From Sapria himalayana (lineage: Eukaryota; Streptophyta; Magnoliopsida; Malpighiales; Rafflesiaceae), in contig JAREIK010011456.1 in the NCBI GenBank assembly GCA_029783825.1, positions 1-64,000 on the forward strand: a stretch of 64,000 nt of DNA. The letters are read 5' to 3'. Position numbers and translations under genes: made by a program. Positions 26,016 through 38,690 of this stretch are shown here, piece after piece. Within the stretch, counting starts at the first letter, position 1. Each line of letters begins with the position of its first letter. The notes beneath the pieces are model-generated. The model did no database searches. It was not told the origin of the DNA and saw only the letters and a program-made list of their open reading frames with translations.

Positions 26016-26651
26016 TTTAAACAATGATATAACAAAAAATTTATTTTTTTTATATTTTCTCATTTTTGAAGGTCATAACCTTTGAAAATATAACAATTTT
26101 TTAATTTTTTTATATGTGAATACTATATTTAGTTATGATAATCTTAATAATTATATGTCATGTTAATATATATAAACAATCATATTGATAGATATTATAT
26201 TAATGATCAAAAAATTAATTAATTAACTATTATTAATAAGATAGATATTCTTTTAAAATATATTTGCAAAACATTAATTTATCAAAATCAATGTAAAATA
26301 TAATACTAAATAATAATTTTTTTGATGTTTTGCTTCTTTTTATAAGTTTATATTTTTTGTTATTAAAAGTAAATTATTTAAATTATATTTTTCTTACACA
26401 TAATTTATTTTTAATTTATAATTCTTTAAAAATAAACTTATAAATAATTAAAATTAATATTTAAAATTATAATGAATAAAAATGAAATTGAGATTTATTA
26501 TTTATTATTTAGGATATACTAGTTTAATGATTTAAGTATTATGGTGTTATGAGGATTTGAAATTTTAGTGTTTAGTACTTTAGTGGTTTATAGGTTTTAT
26601 GTAAAATATAAAATAACAAAAAAAATTTTGTAATTTTTTGTCATTTTCATA

Positions 26652-26770
26652 GGTTATAATAATATAATAATATTTAGTTATAATATAATATTTTAAATAT
26701 TTATAATATTAATAATATCATATAATAACATATGATATATAATAAAATTTATTAATTTTCATAGGGTATA
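26652..26770 (+). repeat. Partial duplication of dyad region with A/T filler
   Basis: TTTTCATAGGTTATAA (to about 26658) breaks into short repeats of AATATAATA, ATATTTAG and ATAATATCATATAATA. The dyad is then restarted at about 26758 (TTTTCATAGGGTATAACC). It looks like a local replication slip inside one monomer. Confidence 0.6.
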
Positions 26771-29700
26771 ACCTTTGAAAATATAATAATATTTAAAATT
26801 TTTTGAAATGTGAATACAATATTTAGTTATAAGAATTTTAATAATTATACATCATATAAATTCAATATAAATAAATTTATTGATAGATATTATAATAATG
26901 ATCAAAAATTAAATTAATAAACTATTAATAATACGATTAATATTAATTAAAAAATATTTACATAACCCAAATTGATTCAAAATTAAAGTACAAAATATTA
27001 CTGGATAATAATATTTAATTTTTAAATTTTTACTTCTTTTATAAGCGTATATATTTTTTTGATTAAAAATAAATTATTTAAATTATATTTTTCTCACTCA
27101 TAATTTATTTTGTAATAAATATTTCTATAAAAATAAACTTATAAATAATTAAAATTTATATTTAAAATAATAATAAATTGAAATATAAATTAGATTTTTA
27201 ATTATTAAGTTGCATATAGCGGTTTAATGGTTTATGTATTTAGTCAATACGGGCCTTAGGAGTTTACTGATTTAACTGTGTATGCATTGAGTGGTTTATA
27301 GGATTTTATTTAAAAATTAAAATAAAAAATTATTTATTTTTATTTTTTTTTGATATTTTCAACGGTTATAACCTTTGAAAATATAACAATTTTTAAATTT
27401 TTTTTCTTAAGTGAATTCAATATTTAGTTATAATAATCATTATATTTATATAACATTTAAATTCAATATAAATAATTTTATCGATAAATATTCTAATAAT
27501 GATCAAAAAATAAATTAATAATCTTTTATTAATAAGATAAATATCAATTAAAATATAATAAAAAATCCCAAATGATTTAGAAGAAATCAAAATATATTAC
27601 TATATAATAAATTGTTGTTTTGAAATTTTTTTTTCTTTTAAAAAGTTTATCCATATTTTTTTGGTTAAAATTAATTTATATAAATTATATTAGTCTAACT
27701 CATATTTTATTTTTTAATTAATATTTATATAAAAATAAACAAATAAATAATTAAAATGAATATTTAAAATTATAAAGAAAAAAAATATATTGAGATTTAT
27801 TCGTTATTATTTTGGGTATACTAGTCTAATTTAAATTAGATCTGTCTCTCTAATAATTTATTTTGTAATTAATATTTCTATAAAAATAAACTGATAAATA
27901 ATTAAAATAAAAATTTTAAAATATATTGAATAAAAATTAAAATGAGATTTATGAATTATTATTAATATATACCAGTTTAATATTTTAAGTATTTAGAGGT
28001 TTTTTCGTTTATGACTTTAGCTATTTATGTTTTTAGACATTTAGTGGTTTATAGGTTTTATTTAAACAATGAAATTACAAAAAAAAATTATTTTTGATAT
28101 TTTATCACATTTTAAAAGGTTATAACCTTTGAAAAGATAATAATTTTAAATTTTCTTAAAAATGTGAATACAATATTTAGTAATAAGAATCATTATAATT
28201 ATATATAATATAAACTAAATATAAACAATTTTATTGATACATATGATATCAATTATCAAAAATTAAATTAATATGCTATTATTAATATGATAGATATTAT
28301 TTTAAAATATAAATACAAAACCTAGAATTATTCAAAATCAAAGTAAAATTTATTACCAAGTAATAATTTTTGTTTTTTAATTTTTGCTTCTTTTTATAAG
28401 CTTATATTTTTTTTTGATGAAAAATATATTATTTAAATTATATTTAAGATTTATGAGTTTAAAGTTTTAAGTATTTAGGGGCTTTTGTGTTTAGGAGTTT
28501 ATAGAATTATGTGTTTAGGCATTTAGTGGCCAATAAGTTTTATTTAAACAATGATATAACAAAAAATTTATTTTTATTTTTTTTTCTAATTTTTGAAGGT
28601 AATAACCTTTGAAAATATAAAAATTTCTAAATTTTTTTCAAATGTAAATATAATATCAAGTTATAATAATCTTAATACATATAAGTCATTTAAATTCAAT
28701 ATAAATAATCACATTGCTAGATATTATAATAATGATCAATAAATAAAGTAATAAACTGTTATTAATATGATAGATATTATTTAAAATATATTTGCAAAAT
28801 CTAAATTTATTCAAAATCAAAGTATATATTACTAAAAAATAATTTTTTCTAATATCTTTGTTTTTTTATAAGTTTATATTTTTGTTATTGAAAATAAATT
28901 ATTTAAATTATATTTTTCTTCCTCATAAATTATTTTGTAATTTATTTTTTATAAAAATAAACTAATAAATAATTAAAATAAATATTTAAAATTATAATGA
29001 ATACAAATAAAATTGAGATTTATTATTTATTATTCAGGATATACAAGTTTAATGGTTTAAGTATTTAGGTGTTTTGGGCTTTAGTCATTTAAGTGTTTAT
29101 GCCTTATGTGATTTTATCTATTTTTCGAAAGTTATAACCTTTGAAAATATAATAATTTTTACTTTTTTTTAAAAATGTGAATATAATATTTAGTTATAAA
29201 AATCGTGATAATTATATATAATGTAAAATCAATATAAATAATTTTATTAATTGATATTATAATAATGATCAATAAATAAATTAATAAACTATTATTAATT
29301 AGAATGATATAAATTAAAATATAATTCCAAAATTATAAAATTATTCAAAATTAAATTAAAATAAATTACTAAATAATAATATTTTGTTTTAAAAATTTTG
29401 CCTCTTTTTATGATCTTATATTTTTTGATGAAAAATAAATTATTTATATTATATCGGTCTCTCTAATAATTTATTTTGTAATTAATATTTCAATAAAAAT
29501 AAACTGATAAATAATTAAAACGAATATTTAAAATTAAAATGAACAATAATAAAAATGAGATTTATTATTTATTATTAAGAGTATACTAATTTAAAACCTT
29601 ATGTATTTATGGGCTTCGGGGTTTAGGAGTTTAGTGATTAAGATTTAGGTATTTTGTGGTTAATAGATTTTATTTTAAAAATCTAATAACAAAAAATTTA

Positions 29701-30847
29701 TTTTTTTATTTATTCTTATTTTCAAAAGTTATAACCTTTGAAAACTTAATAATTTTTAATTTTTTTTTAAAATATAAAATATTTTTTTGTTATAAAAATC
29801 TAAATAATTATATTTTATCGAAATTCAATATAAATAATTTTTTTATAGATATTATGATGATGATAATAAAATAAATTAATAAACTATTATTAATAAGATA
29901 GATATTAAATAAAATTTATTTGCAAATCCTAAAATGATTCAAAATCAAAGTAAAATATATTAATAAGATAGATATTAAATAAAAATATTATTAATATGAT
30001 AAAATATACAGGTTTAAAGAATTATATATTTGGGAGTTTTGCGATTTAAGAATTTAGTGATTTAAGTGTTTAGGCATTTAGTAGTTTATAGGTTTTATTT
30101 AAATATTTAAGTATTTAGGGGCTTCGGGGTTTAGGAGTTGAGATATTTATGTGTTTAGGCATTTAATGGTTTATAAGTTTTATTTAAACAATGATATAAC
30201 ACAAAATTTATTTTTGTTATTTTTTCTCATTTTTGAAGGATATAACCTTGGAAACTATAACAATTTTTAAATTTTTATAAAATGTGAATACTATATTTAG
30301 TTATGATAATCTTAATAAATATATATCATGTAAATTCAATATAAACATTTATATTGATATATATTATAATAATGATCATACAAAAGATTAATAAACAATT
30401 AATAAGAATATAAATATTGTTTAAAATATATTTACAAAACCTATAATGATTCAAAATCAAAGTGAAATATTTTACTAAATAATAATTTTAATTTTTTAAA
30501 TTTTTGTATCCATATATAAGCTTATATGTTTTTTTAGGAAAAATAAATTATTTAAATTATATTTGTCTAACTATTAATTTATTTTTTAATTTATATTTTT
30601 ATAAAAATAAACTGATAAATAATTAAAATGTTATATATAAAATTATAATGAATACTAATAAAAATGACATTTATGATTTATTATTTAGGGTATACCTATT
30701 TAATTGTTTAAGTTTATTGTGGTTTTGGGGTTAATGAGTTTATTGATTTATATGTTTACACATTTAGGTGTTTATAGGTTTTATTTAATCAATGAAATAA
30801 CAAAAACTTTATTTTTATAAATTTAATTTTAAAATATAATAATTTAA

Positions 30848-30898
30848 AATAAACTCATTATAGGTGTTTATAGGTGTTTATAGGTTAATGAGTTTATT
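30848..30898. repeat. Hairpin with internal 10-bp tandem repeat
   Basis: Perfect 13-bp inverted arms AATAAACTCATTA (30848-30860) and TAATGAGTTTATT (30886-30898) enclose a 25-bp loop holding two and a half copies of TAGGTGTTTA. Both the arm sequence (near 30734-30746) and the loop sequence (near 30770-30780) occur once in normal order just upstream. The block is therefore a copied and partly inverted insertion immediately before a dyad. Confidence 0.75.
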
Positions 30899-31206
30899 GA
30901 TTTTCAAAGGCTATAACCTTTGAAAATATAATAATTTTGTAATAATTTTAAAATATGAATACAATACTTAGTTATAATAATCTTAATAATTATATTTGAT
31001 GTTAATTCAACATAAACAATTTTATTAATATATATTATTTTAATGATCAAAAAATATATTAATAAACTATTATTAATAAGATAGATATTAATTAAAATAT
31101 ATTTGCAAAACCCAAAATAATTCAAAATCAAAGTAAATTATATTACTAAATAAAATTTAAAATTTTTGAAAATTTGTTTATTTTTAAAAGCTTTAATTTT
31201 TTTTTA

Positions 31207-34020
31207 TAAAAAATAATTTATTTAAATTATATATGTCTCACTGATTATTTATTTTGTAATTATTATTTCTATAAAAATAAACTAAAAAATAATTAAAATG
31301 AATATTTAAAATTATAATGAATACAAATTAAAATGAGATTTATTATTTATTATTTAGGTTATATAGGTTTAATAGTTTACGTATTTGTGGGTTTTGGGGT
31401 TTAGGAGTCTAGAGATTTAAATGTTTAGGCATTTAGTGGTTTATAAGTTTTATTTAAAAAATAAAATAATAAAAAAATTATTTTTGTGATTTTTTATCAT
31501 TTTTGAAGGTTATAACATTAGAAAATATAATAATTTTTAAATTTTTTTTAAATGTAAATATAATATTTAGTTATAATAATTTTAATATTTATAAGACATT
31601 TAAATTGAATATATGTAATTTTAATGTTAGATATTATAAAATTGATCAAATAATAAATTAATAAACTATTCTTAATAAGATTGATAGCAATTAAAATAAA
31701 ATTGCAAAACCTATATATAATGATTCAAAATCAAAGTAAAATATATTAATAAATAATAATTTTTTGTTTTAAAATTTTTACTTCTTTTTATATGGTTATA
31801 TTTTTTTTTGATTAAAAATAAATTATTAAAATTATAATTGTGTCGCTCATTATTTATTTTGTAATTAATAATTCTATACAAAATAAACTAATAAATAAGT
31901 AAAATGAATATTTATTATTATAATGAATACAAATTAAAATGAGATTAATGATTAATTATATGTGGTATACCGGTTTAATGGTTTCATTATTTAGGGGTTT
32001 TGTCTTTAGGAGTTTATCAATTTATGTTTTTAGGCATTTAGTGGTTTATAGGGTTTATTTATATAAAAAAAATAACAAAATATTTTTTAGATTTTTTCTA
32101 ATTTTCAATGGTTATAACCTTTAAAAATAAAATAATTTTTAAAACTTATTGAAATGTGAATACTATGTATAATTATATTAATCTTACTAATTATATATCA
32201 TATAAATTCAATATAAACAAATTTAATGATAGATATAATAATAATGAATAAAAATTGAATTACTAAACTATTATTAATAATAAATATTAATTTAAATATA
32301 TTTACATAACACAAAATGATTCAAAATCAAATCAAAATATATTACTAAATAATAATATTTAATTTTTAAATTTGTCCTTCTTTTTATAAGATTATATTTT
32401 TTTTGATTAAAAATAATTATTTAAATAATATTTGTCTTACTTGAAATTTATTTTGTAATTAATTTTTCTAAATAATTAAAGTATAAATAATTAAAATGAA
32501 TATTTAAAATTATAATAAATAGAAATAAAAATGAGATTTATTATTTATTAAGTAGTATATAGATGTTAAAATGTTTATGTATTTAGTTGTTTCGGTGTTT
32601 ATGAGCTTACTTATTTAAGTAAGTATGCATTTTATGGTCTATAGGTTCTATTTAAAAAATAAAATAACTAAAAATTTATTTTTATATTTTTTTTTTATTT
32701 TTTAAGATTATAACCTTTGAAAATATAATAATTTTTAAAGTTTTTTCAAAAGTGAATACAAAATATATTTATAATAATCATAATAATTATATATCATATA
32801 AATTCAATATAAACAATTTTATTGATAGATATTCTAATAATTATCAAAAAATAAATTAAAAATCTATTATGAATAAGATTGATATTACTTAAAATATAAT
32901 ATCAAAACCTAAAATGATTCAAAATAAAAGCAAAATATATTACTAAATAATAATTATTTGTTTTTAAATTTTTATTCTTTTTATAAGCTTATCAATTTTT
33001 TGATGAAAAATAATTTTTATAAATTATATTTTTAACTCATAATTTATTTTATAATTAATACATATATAAAAATAAAAACTAAACAATCAAAATTAATTTT
33101 TTAAATTATAATGAAAACAAATAAAACTGAAATTTATTAATTATTATTTTGGGTATACCGATTTAAAGTATTATCTATATAGAGGTATCGTGATTTTGTA
33201 GTTTAGTGATTTAAATTCTTAGGCATTTAGTGGTGTATTGGTTTTATTTAAACAATAGAATAACAAAGACAAAATATTTTTATTTATTTATTCACATTTT
33301 CAAAGGTTATAACCTTTGAAAATATGATAATTTTAAATTTTTTTTCAAAAGAGAATAAAATATTTAGTTATAATAATATTTATATTTATATATCATATAA
33401 ATTCAATATAAACATTTTTATTGATAAATATTCTAATAATGATGAAAAAATAACTTAACAATCTATTATTAATAAGATAGATGTCAATTAAAATATAATT
33501 ATAAAACCTAAAATGATTTAGTGCAAAGCAAAATATATTACTATATAATAATTTTTTCTTTTGAAATTTTTTTTCTTTTAAAAAGGTTATCTATAATATT
33601 TTGATGAAAAATAATTTAAATAAATTATATTTGTGTAACTCATAAATTATTTTGTAATTAATATTTATATAAAAATAAACAAATAAATAATTAAAATAAA
33701 TATTTAAAATTATAATTAAAAATAATGAGATTTATTTTTTATTATTTTGGGTATACCGGTCTAATTTAAATTAGATCTGTCTTACTAATAATTTATTTTG
33801 TAATTAATATTTCTATAAAAATAAAATGAAAATTAATTAAAATAAAAATTTAAAATTATATTGAATAAAAATTAAAATGATTTTTATGATTTATTATTAA
33901 TGTATACTTGTTTAATGGTTTAAGTATTTAAAGGTTTTGTCTTTTAGAAGTTTAGAGATTTAGTTTTATAGGCATTTAGTGGTTTATAGGTTTTAACCTT
34001 TGAAAATATAATAATATATA
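31207..34020 (+). repeat. Five-monomer higher-order unit A-B-C-D-E, copy 2
   Basis: Dyad centres are near 31512, 32114, 32710, 33309 and 33993. The subtypes and order match 1-2900 at an offset of about 31.2 kb. In the last monomer the stretch between the octamers and the dyad is deleted (GGTTTATAGG runs directly into TTTTAACCTTTG at about 33981-34000), which shortens D-E spacing from 742 to about 684 bp. Confidence 0.75.
33297..33322. repeat. Satellite dyad core, perfect 26-bp palindrome (representative)
   Basis: Left arm TTTTCAAAGGTTA followed by its exact reverse complement, extended by one matched A/T pair on each side (33296-33323). Another example at 59840-59871 is perfect over 32 bp. 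One class of monomers keeps the full palindrome. A second class has a left arm TTTTTGAAGG and keeps only the inner AAGGTTATAACCTT. The role is unknown: it could be a protein-binding dyad or a hairpin-forming site. Confidence 0.85.
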
Positions 34021-36204
34021 AAATTTTTTGAAATGTGAATACAATATTTAGTTATAATAATATTAGTAATTATTTATTATATAAATTCAATATAAATAAT
34101 TTTATTGATAGATATTATAATAATGATCAAAAATTAAATTTATAAACTATTAATAATAAGATAGATATTAATTAAAAAATAATTACAAAACCCAAATTGA
34201 TTCAAAATTAAAGTAAAATTTATTACTGGATAATAATTTTTAATTTGTAAATTTTTACTTCTTTTAAAACGTATATATTTATTTTATTAAAAATAAATTA
34301 TTTAAATTATATTTGTCGAAATCATAATTTATTTCATAATAAATATTTCTATAAAAATAAACTAATAAATAATTAAAATGAATATTTAAAACTATAATAA
34401 ATAGAAATTAAAATTAGATTTTTTAATTATTATGTATTATATAACAGTTTAATGGTTTATGTATTTAGGTATTACGGGGTTTAGGTGTTTACTGATTTAA
34501 TTCGGGGTTTAGGTGTTTACTGATTTAATTGTGTATGCATTTAGTGGTTTATAGGTTTTATTTAAAAAATAAATTAACAAAACATTTTTTTAATTATTTT
34601 TTGAAATTTTCAAATGTTATAACCTTTGAAAATATAATAATTTTAAATTATTTTCAAAAGTGAATTCAAAATTTAGTAATAATAATCATTATATTTATAT
34701 ATAATATAAATTTAATATAAACAAATTTAGTGATAAATATTCTAATAATGGTCAAAAAATAAATTAATAATCTATTATTAATAAGATAGATATCAATTAA
34801 AATATAATTAGAAAACATAAAATGATTCATAAGCAAAGCAAAATATATTACTATATAATAATTTTTTGTTTTGAAATTTTTTTTATATTTTAAAATGTTT
34901 ATCTATATTTTTTTGATTAAAAATAATTTACTTAAATTATATTTGTCAAACTCATAATTTATTTTTTAATTAATATTTATATAAAAATAAAAAATTAATA
35001 ATTAAAATGAATATTTAAAATTATAATGAAAAAAAAATGAGATTTATTATTTATTATTTAGGGTATACCGGTTTAATTTAAGTTATATCTGTCTCACTAA
35101 TAATTTATTTTGTAATTGATATTTCTATAAAAATAAACTAATAAATAATAAAAAAAAAATTTAAATTTATACTGAATAAAAATTAAAATTAGATTTATGA
35201 TTTATTATTAATGTATAGTATTTTAATGGTTTAATTATTTTGAGGTTTTTTCTTTTAGGAATTTAGCAAATTATGTTTTTAGGCATTTAGTGATTTATAG
35301 GTTTTATTTAAACAATAAAATAAGAAGAAGAAAATATTAATTTTTTGTATAATTATTAAATGTTATAACCTTTTAAAATTTAATAATATTTAAAGTTTTT
35401 TGAAATTTGAATACAAAATTTAGTTATAATAATTTTAATAATTCTATATCATATAAAATAAATATAAACAATTTTATTGATATATATTATAATAATGATC
35501 AAAAATTAAATTAATAAACTATTTATAATTAGATAGATATTAATTTAAAAATATTTAGAAAACCCAAATTGATTCAAAATTAAAGTAAATATCTTAGTTG
35601 ATAATAATTTTTAATTTTTAATAATACTTCTTTTTTACTTCATTTTATACTACTTTTAAAAGCGTATATATATTTTTTGATTAAAAATGAATTATTTAAA
35701 TTATATGTGTCGCACTCATAATTTATTTTGTAATAAATATTTCTATAAAAATAAACTAATAAATAAATAAAATGAAAATTTAAAATAATAATAAATTGAA
35801 ATAAAAAATTTTAATTTATAAATTATTATGTAGTATATAGCGGTTTAATGGTTTATGTATTTAGGCATTACAGAGTTTATGAGTTTACTGATATAACTGT
35901 GTATGCATTTAGTGGTTTATTGGTTTTATTTAAAAAATAAAATAACAAAAAATATATTTTATTAGTTTTTCATATTTCCAAAGGTTATAAACCTTTATAA
36001 ATATAATAATTTTTAAATTTTTTTCAAAAGTGAATTCAAATTTAGTTATAATAATAATTATATTTATATATCATATAAATTCAATATAAACAAATTTATT
36101 GATAAATATTCTAATAATGATCAAAAAATAAATTAATAATCTATAATTAATAAGATAGATATCAATTAAAAAAAGATAGATATCAATTAAAATATATTTA
36201 TAAA
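34021..36204 (+). repeat. A+T-rich satellite array, plus-oriented block 3c
   Basis: Dyad centres are near 34621, 35366 and 35987, alternating the subtype with CAAAGG arms and the subtype following the AATTAGATCTGTCTC joint. A 20-bp stretch containing GATAGATATCAATTAAA is duplicated in tandem at about 36153-36192. No gene is visible. Confidence 0.88.
34475..34530 (+). repeat. 28-bp tandem duplication within octamer segment
   Basis: A 28-bp unit starting CGGGGTTTAGGTG occurs twice head to tail (34475-34502 and 34503-34530) with no differences. The lack of divergence suggests a recent slip event within the telomere-like segment. Confidence 0.85.
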
Positions 36205-38690
36205 ACCTAAATTTATTCAGAAGTAAAGCAAAATATATTACTATATAATAATTTTTTGTTTTGATATTTTTTTTTCTTTTAAAAAGTTTATCTATAATTT
36301 TTTGATGAAAATTAATATATATAAATTATATCTGTTTAACTCAATTTATTTTGTTATTAATATTTATATATAAATAAACAAATAAATAATTAAAATGAAT
36401 ATTTAAAATTATAATGAAAAAAAAATAAGATTTATTATTTATTATTTAGGGATACCGGTTTAATTTAAATTAGATCTTTCTCACTAATAATTTATTTTGT
36501 AATTAATTTTTATATAAAAATAAACTGATAAATAATTAAAATAAAATTTTAAAATTATTCTGAATAAAAATTAATATGAGATTTTAAGATTTATTATTAA
36601 TTTATACCAGTTTAATGGTTTAAGTATTTAAAGGTTTTGTTGTTTAGTAGGTTAGTAATTTATGTTTTTAGGCTTTTAGTTGTTTATAGGTTTTATTTAA
36701 AAAAAATAACAAAGAATATATTTTTGTTATTTTTTGATATTTTCAAAGGTTATAACCTTTCAAAATATAATAATTTTTTAATTTTTTTAAAAAGGGAATA
36801 CAATCTTTAGTTATAATAATCATTATATTTATATATCATATAAATTAAATATAAACAATTTTATTGATAAATATTCTAATAATGATCACAAAATAAATTA
36901 ATAATCTATTATTAATAAGATAGATATCATTTAATATATAATTACAAAACCTAAAATGATTTAGAAGTAAAGCAAAATATATTACTATATAATAATTTTT
37001 TGCTTTAAAATTATTTTTTCTTTTTAAAAGTTTATCTATAATTTTTTAATGAAAATTAATATATAAAAATTATATATGGCTAAGTCAATTTATTTTGTAA
37101 TTAATATTTATATATAAATAAACAAATAAATAATTAAAATGAATATTTAAAATTATAATGAAAAAAAATAAGATTTATTATTTATTATTTAGGGATACCG
37201 GTTTAATGTAAATTAGATCTGTCTCACTAATAATTAAATTGTAATTAATTTTTCTATAAAAATAAAGTGATAAATAATTAAAATAAAAATTTAAAATTAT
37301 TCTGAATAAAAATTAATATGAGATTTAAGATTTATTATTAATGTATACCAGTTTAATGGTTTAAGTATTTAAAGGTTTTGTTGTTTAGTAGGTTAGCAAT
37401 TTATGTTTTTAGGCTTTTAGTTATTTATAGGTTTTATTTTAAAAAAAATAATAAAAAATATATTTTTATTATTTTTTGATATTTTTAAATGTTATAACCT
37501 TTCAAAATATAATAATTTTTTATTTTTTTTTAAAAAGCGAATACAATCTTTAGTTATAATAATCATTATATTTATATATCATATAAATTCAATATAAACA
37601 ATTTTATTGATAAATATTTTAATAATGATCAAAAAATAAATTAATAATCTATTATTAATAAGATATATATCAATTAATATATAATTACAAAATTTAAAAT
37701 AATTCAAAAGTAAAGCAAAATATATTACTATATAATATTTTTTTGCTTTAAAGTTATTTTTTCTTTTAAAAAGTTTATCTATAATTTTTTGATGAAAATT
37801 AATATTTATAAATTATATCTGTCTAACTCAATTTATTTTGTTATTAATATTTATATATAAATAAACAAATAAATAATTAAAATGAATATTTAAAATTATA
37901 ATGAAAAAAAAATAAGATTTATTATTTATTATTTAGGGATACCGGTCTAATTTAAATTAGATCTATCTCACTAATAATTTATTTTGTAATTAATTTTTCT
38001 ATAAAAATAAACTGATAAATAATTAAACTAAAAATTTAAAATTTTTATGAATAAAAATTAATATGAGATTTAAAATTTATTATTAATATATACCAGTTTA
38101 ATGGTTTAAGTATTTAAAGGTTTAGTTGTTTAGGAGTTTAGCAATTTATGTTTTTAGACTTTTAGTTGTTTATAGGTTTTATTTAAAAAAAATAACAAAA
38201 AATATATTTTTATTATATTTTGATATTTTCAAAGGTTATAACCTTTCAAAATATAAAATTTTTTATTTTTTTTAAGAAGCGAATACAATCTTTAGTTATA
38301 ATAATCATTATATTTATATATCATATAAATTCAATATAAACAATTTTATTGATAAATATTCTAATAATGATCAAAAAATAAATTAATAATCTATTATTAA
38401 TAAGATAGATATCAATTAATATATAATTATAAAACCTAAAATGATTCAGAAGTAAAGCAAAATATATTACTATATAATAATTTTTTGTTTAGATATTTTT
38501 TTTTTAAAAAGTTTATCTATAATTTTTTGATGAAAATTAATATATATAAATTATATCTGTCTAACTCAATTTATTTTGTAATTAATATTTATATATAAAT
38601 AAACAAATAAATAATTAAAATGAATATTTAAAATTATAATGAAAAAAAAATAAGATTTATTATTTATTATTTAGGGATACCCGTCTAATT
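36205..38690 (+). repeat. Local tandem array of a 742-bp compound satellite unit
   Basis: Three to four consecutive near-identical copies of the long form. The GGGATACC landmark recurs at 36451, 37194, 37938 and 38676, and dyads at 36752, 37494 and 38238, with spacings of 738-744 bp. The extra 140 bp arises because the TTTGTAATTAATATT to TATACC portion of a standard monomer is present twice, joined through AATTTAAATTAGATCTGTCT. These copies resemble one another more than they resemble other long monomers (for example GTTTAGTAGGTTAG and GCTTTAAAATTATTTTTTC are shared), pointing to recent local amplification. Confidence 0.8.

Larger units (their letters stand above)
22981..31206 (+). repeat. 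A+T-rich satellite array, plus-oriented block 3b
   Basis: Continuation of the monomer cut by the transposon. Dyad centres lie near 23066, 23811, 24405, 25003, 25550, 26078, 26655/26772, 27369, 28122, 28603, 29136, 29734, 30241 and 30912. Spacings are a mix of about 600 bp, about 745 bp (23066-23811 and 27369-28122) and about 480-530 bp (25550-26078 and 28122-28603, the deletion subtype). At 26650-26770 the dyad region is partly duplicated with A/T filler. Around 29950-30110 two octamer segments occur close together, indicating another deletion. No gene is visible in this 8.2 kb. Confidence 0.92.
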
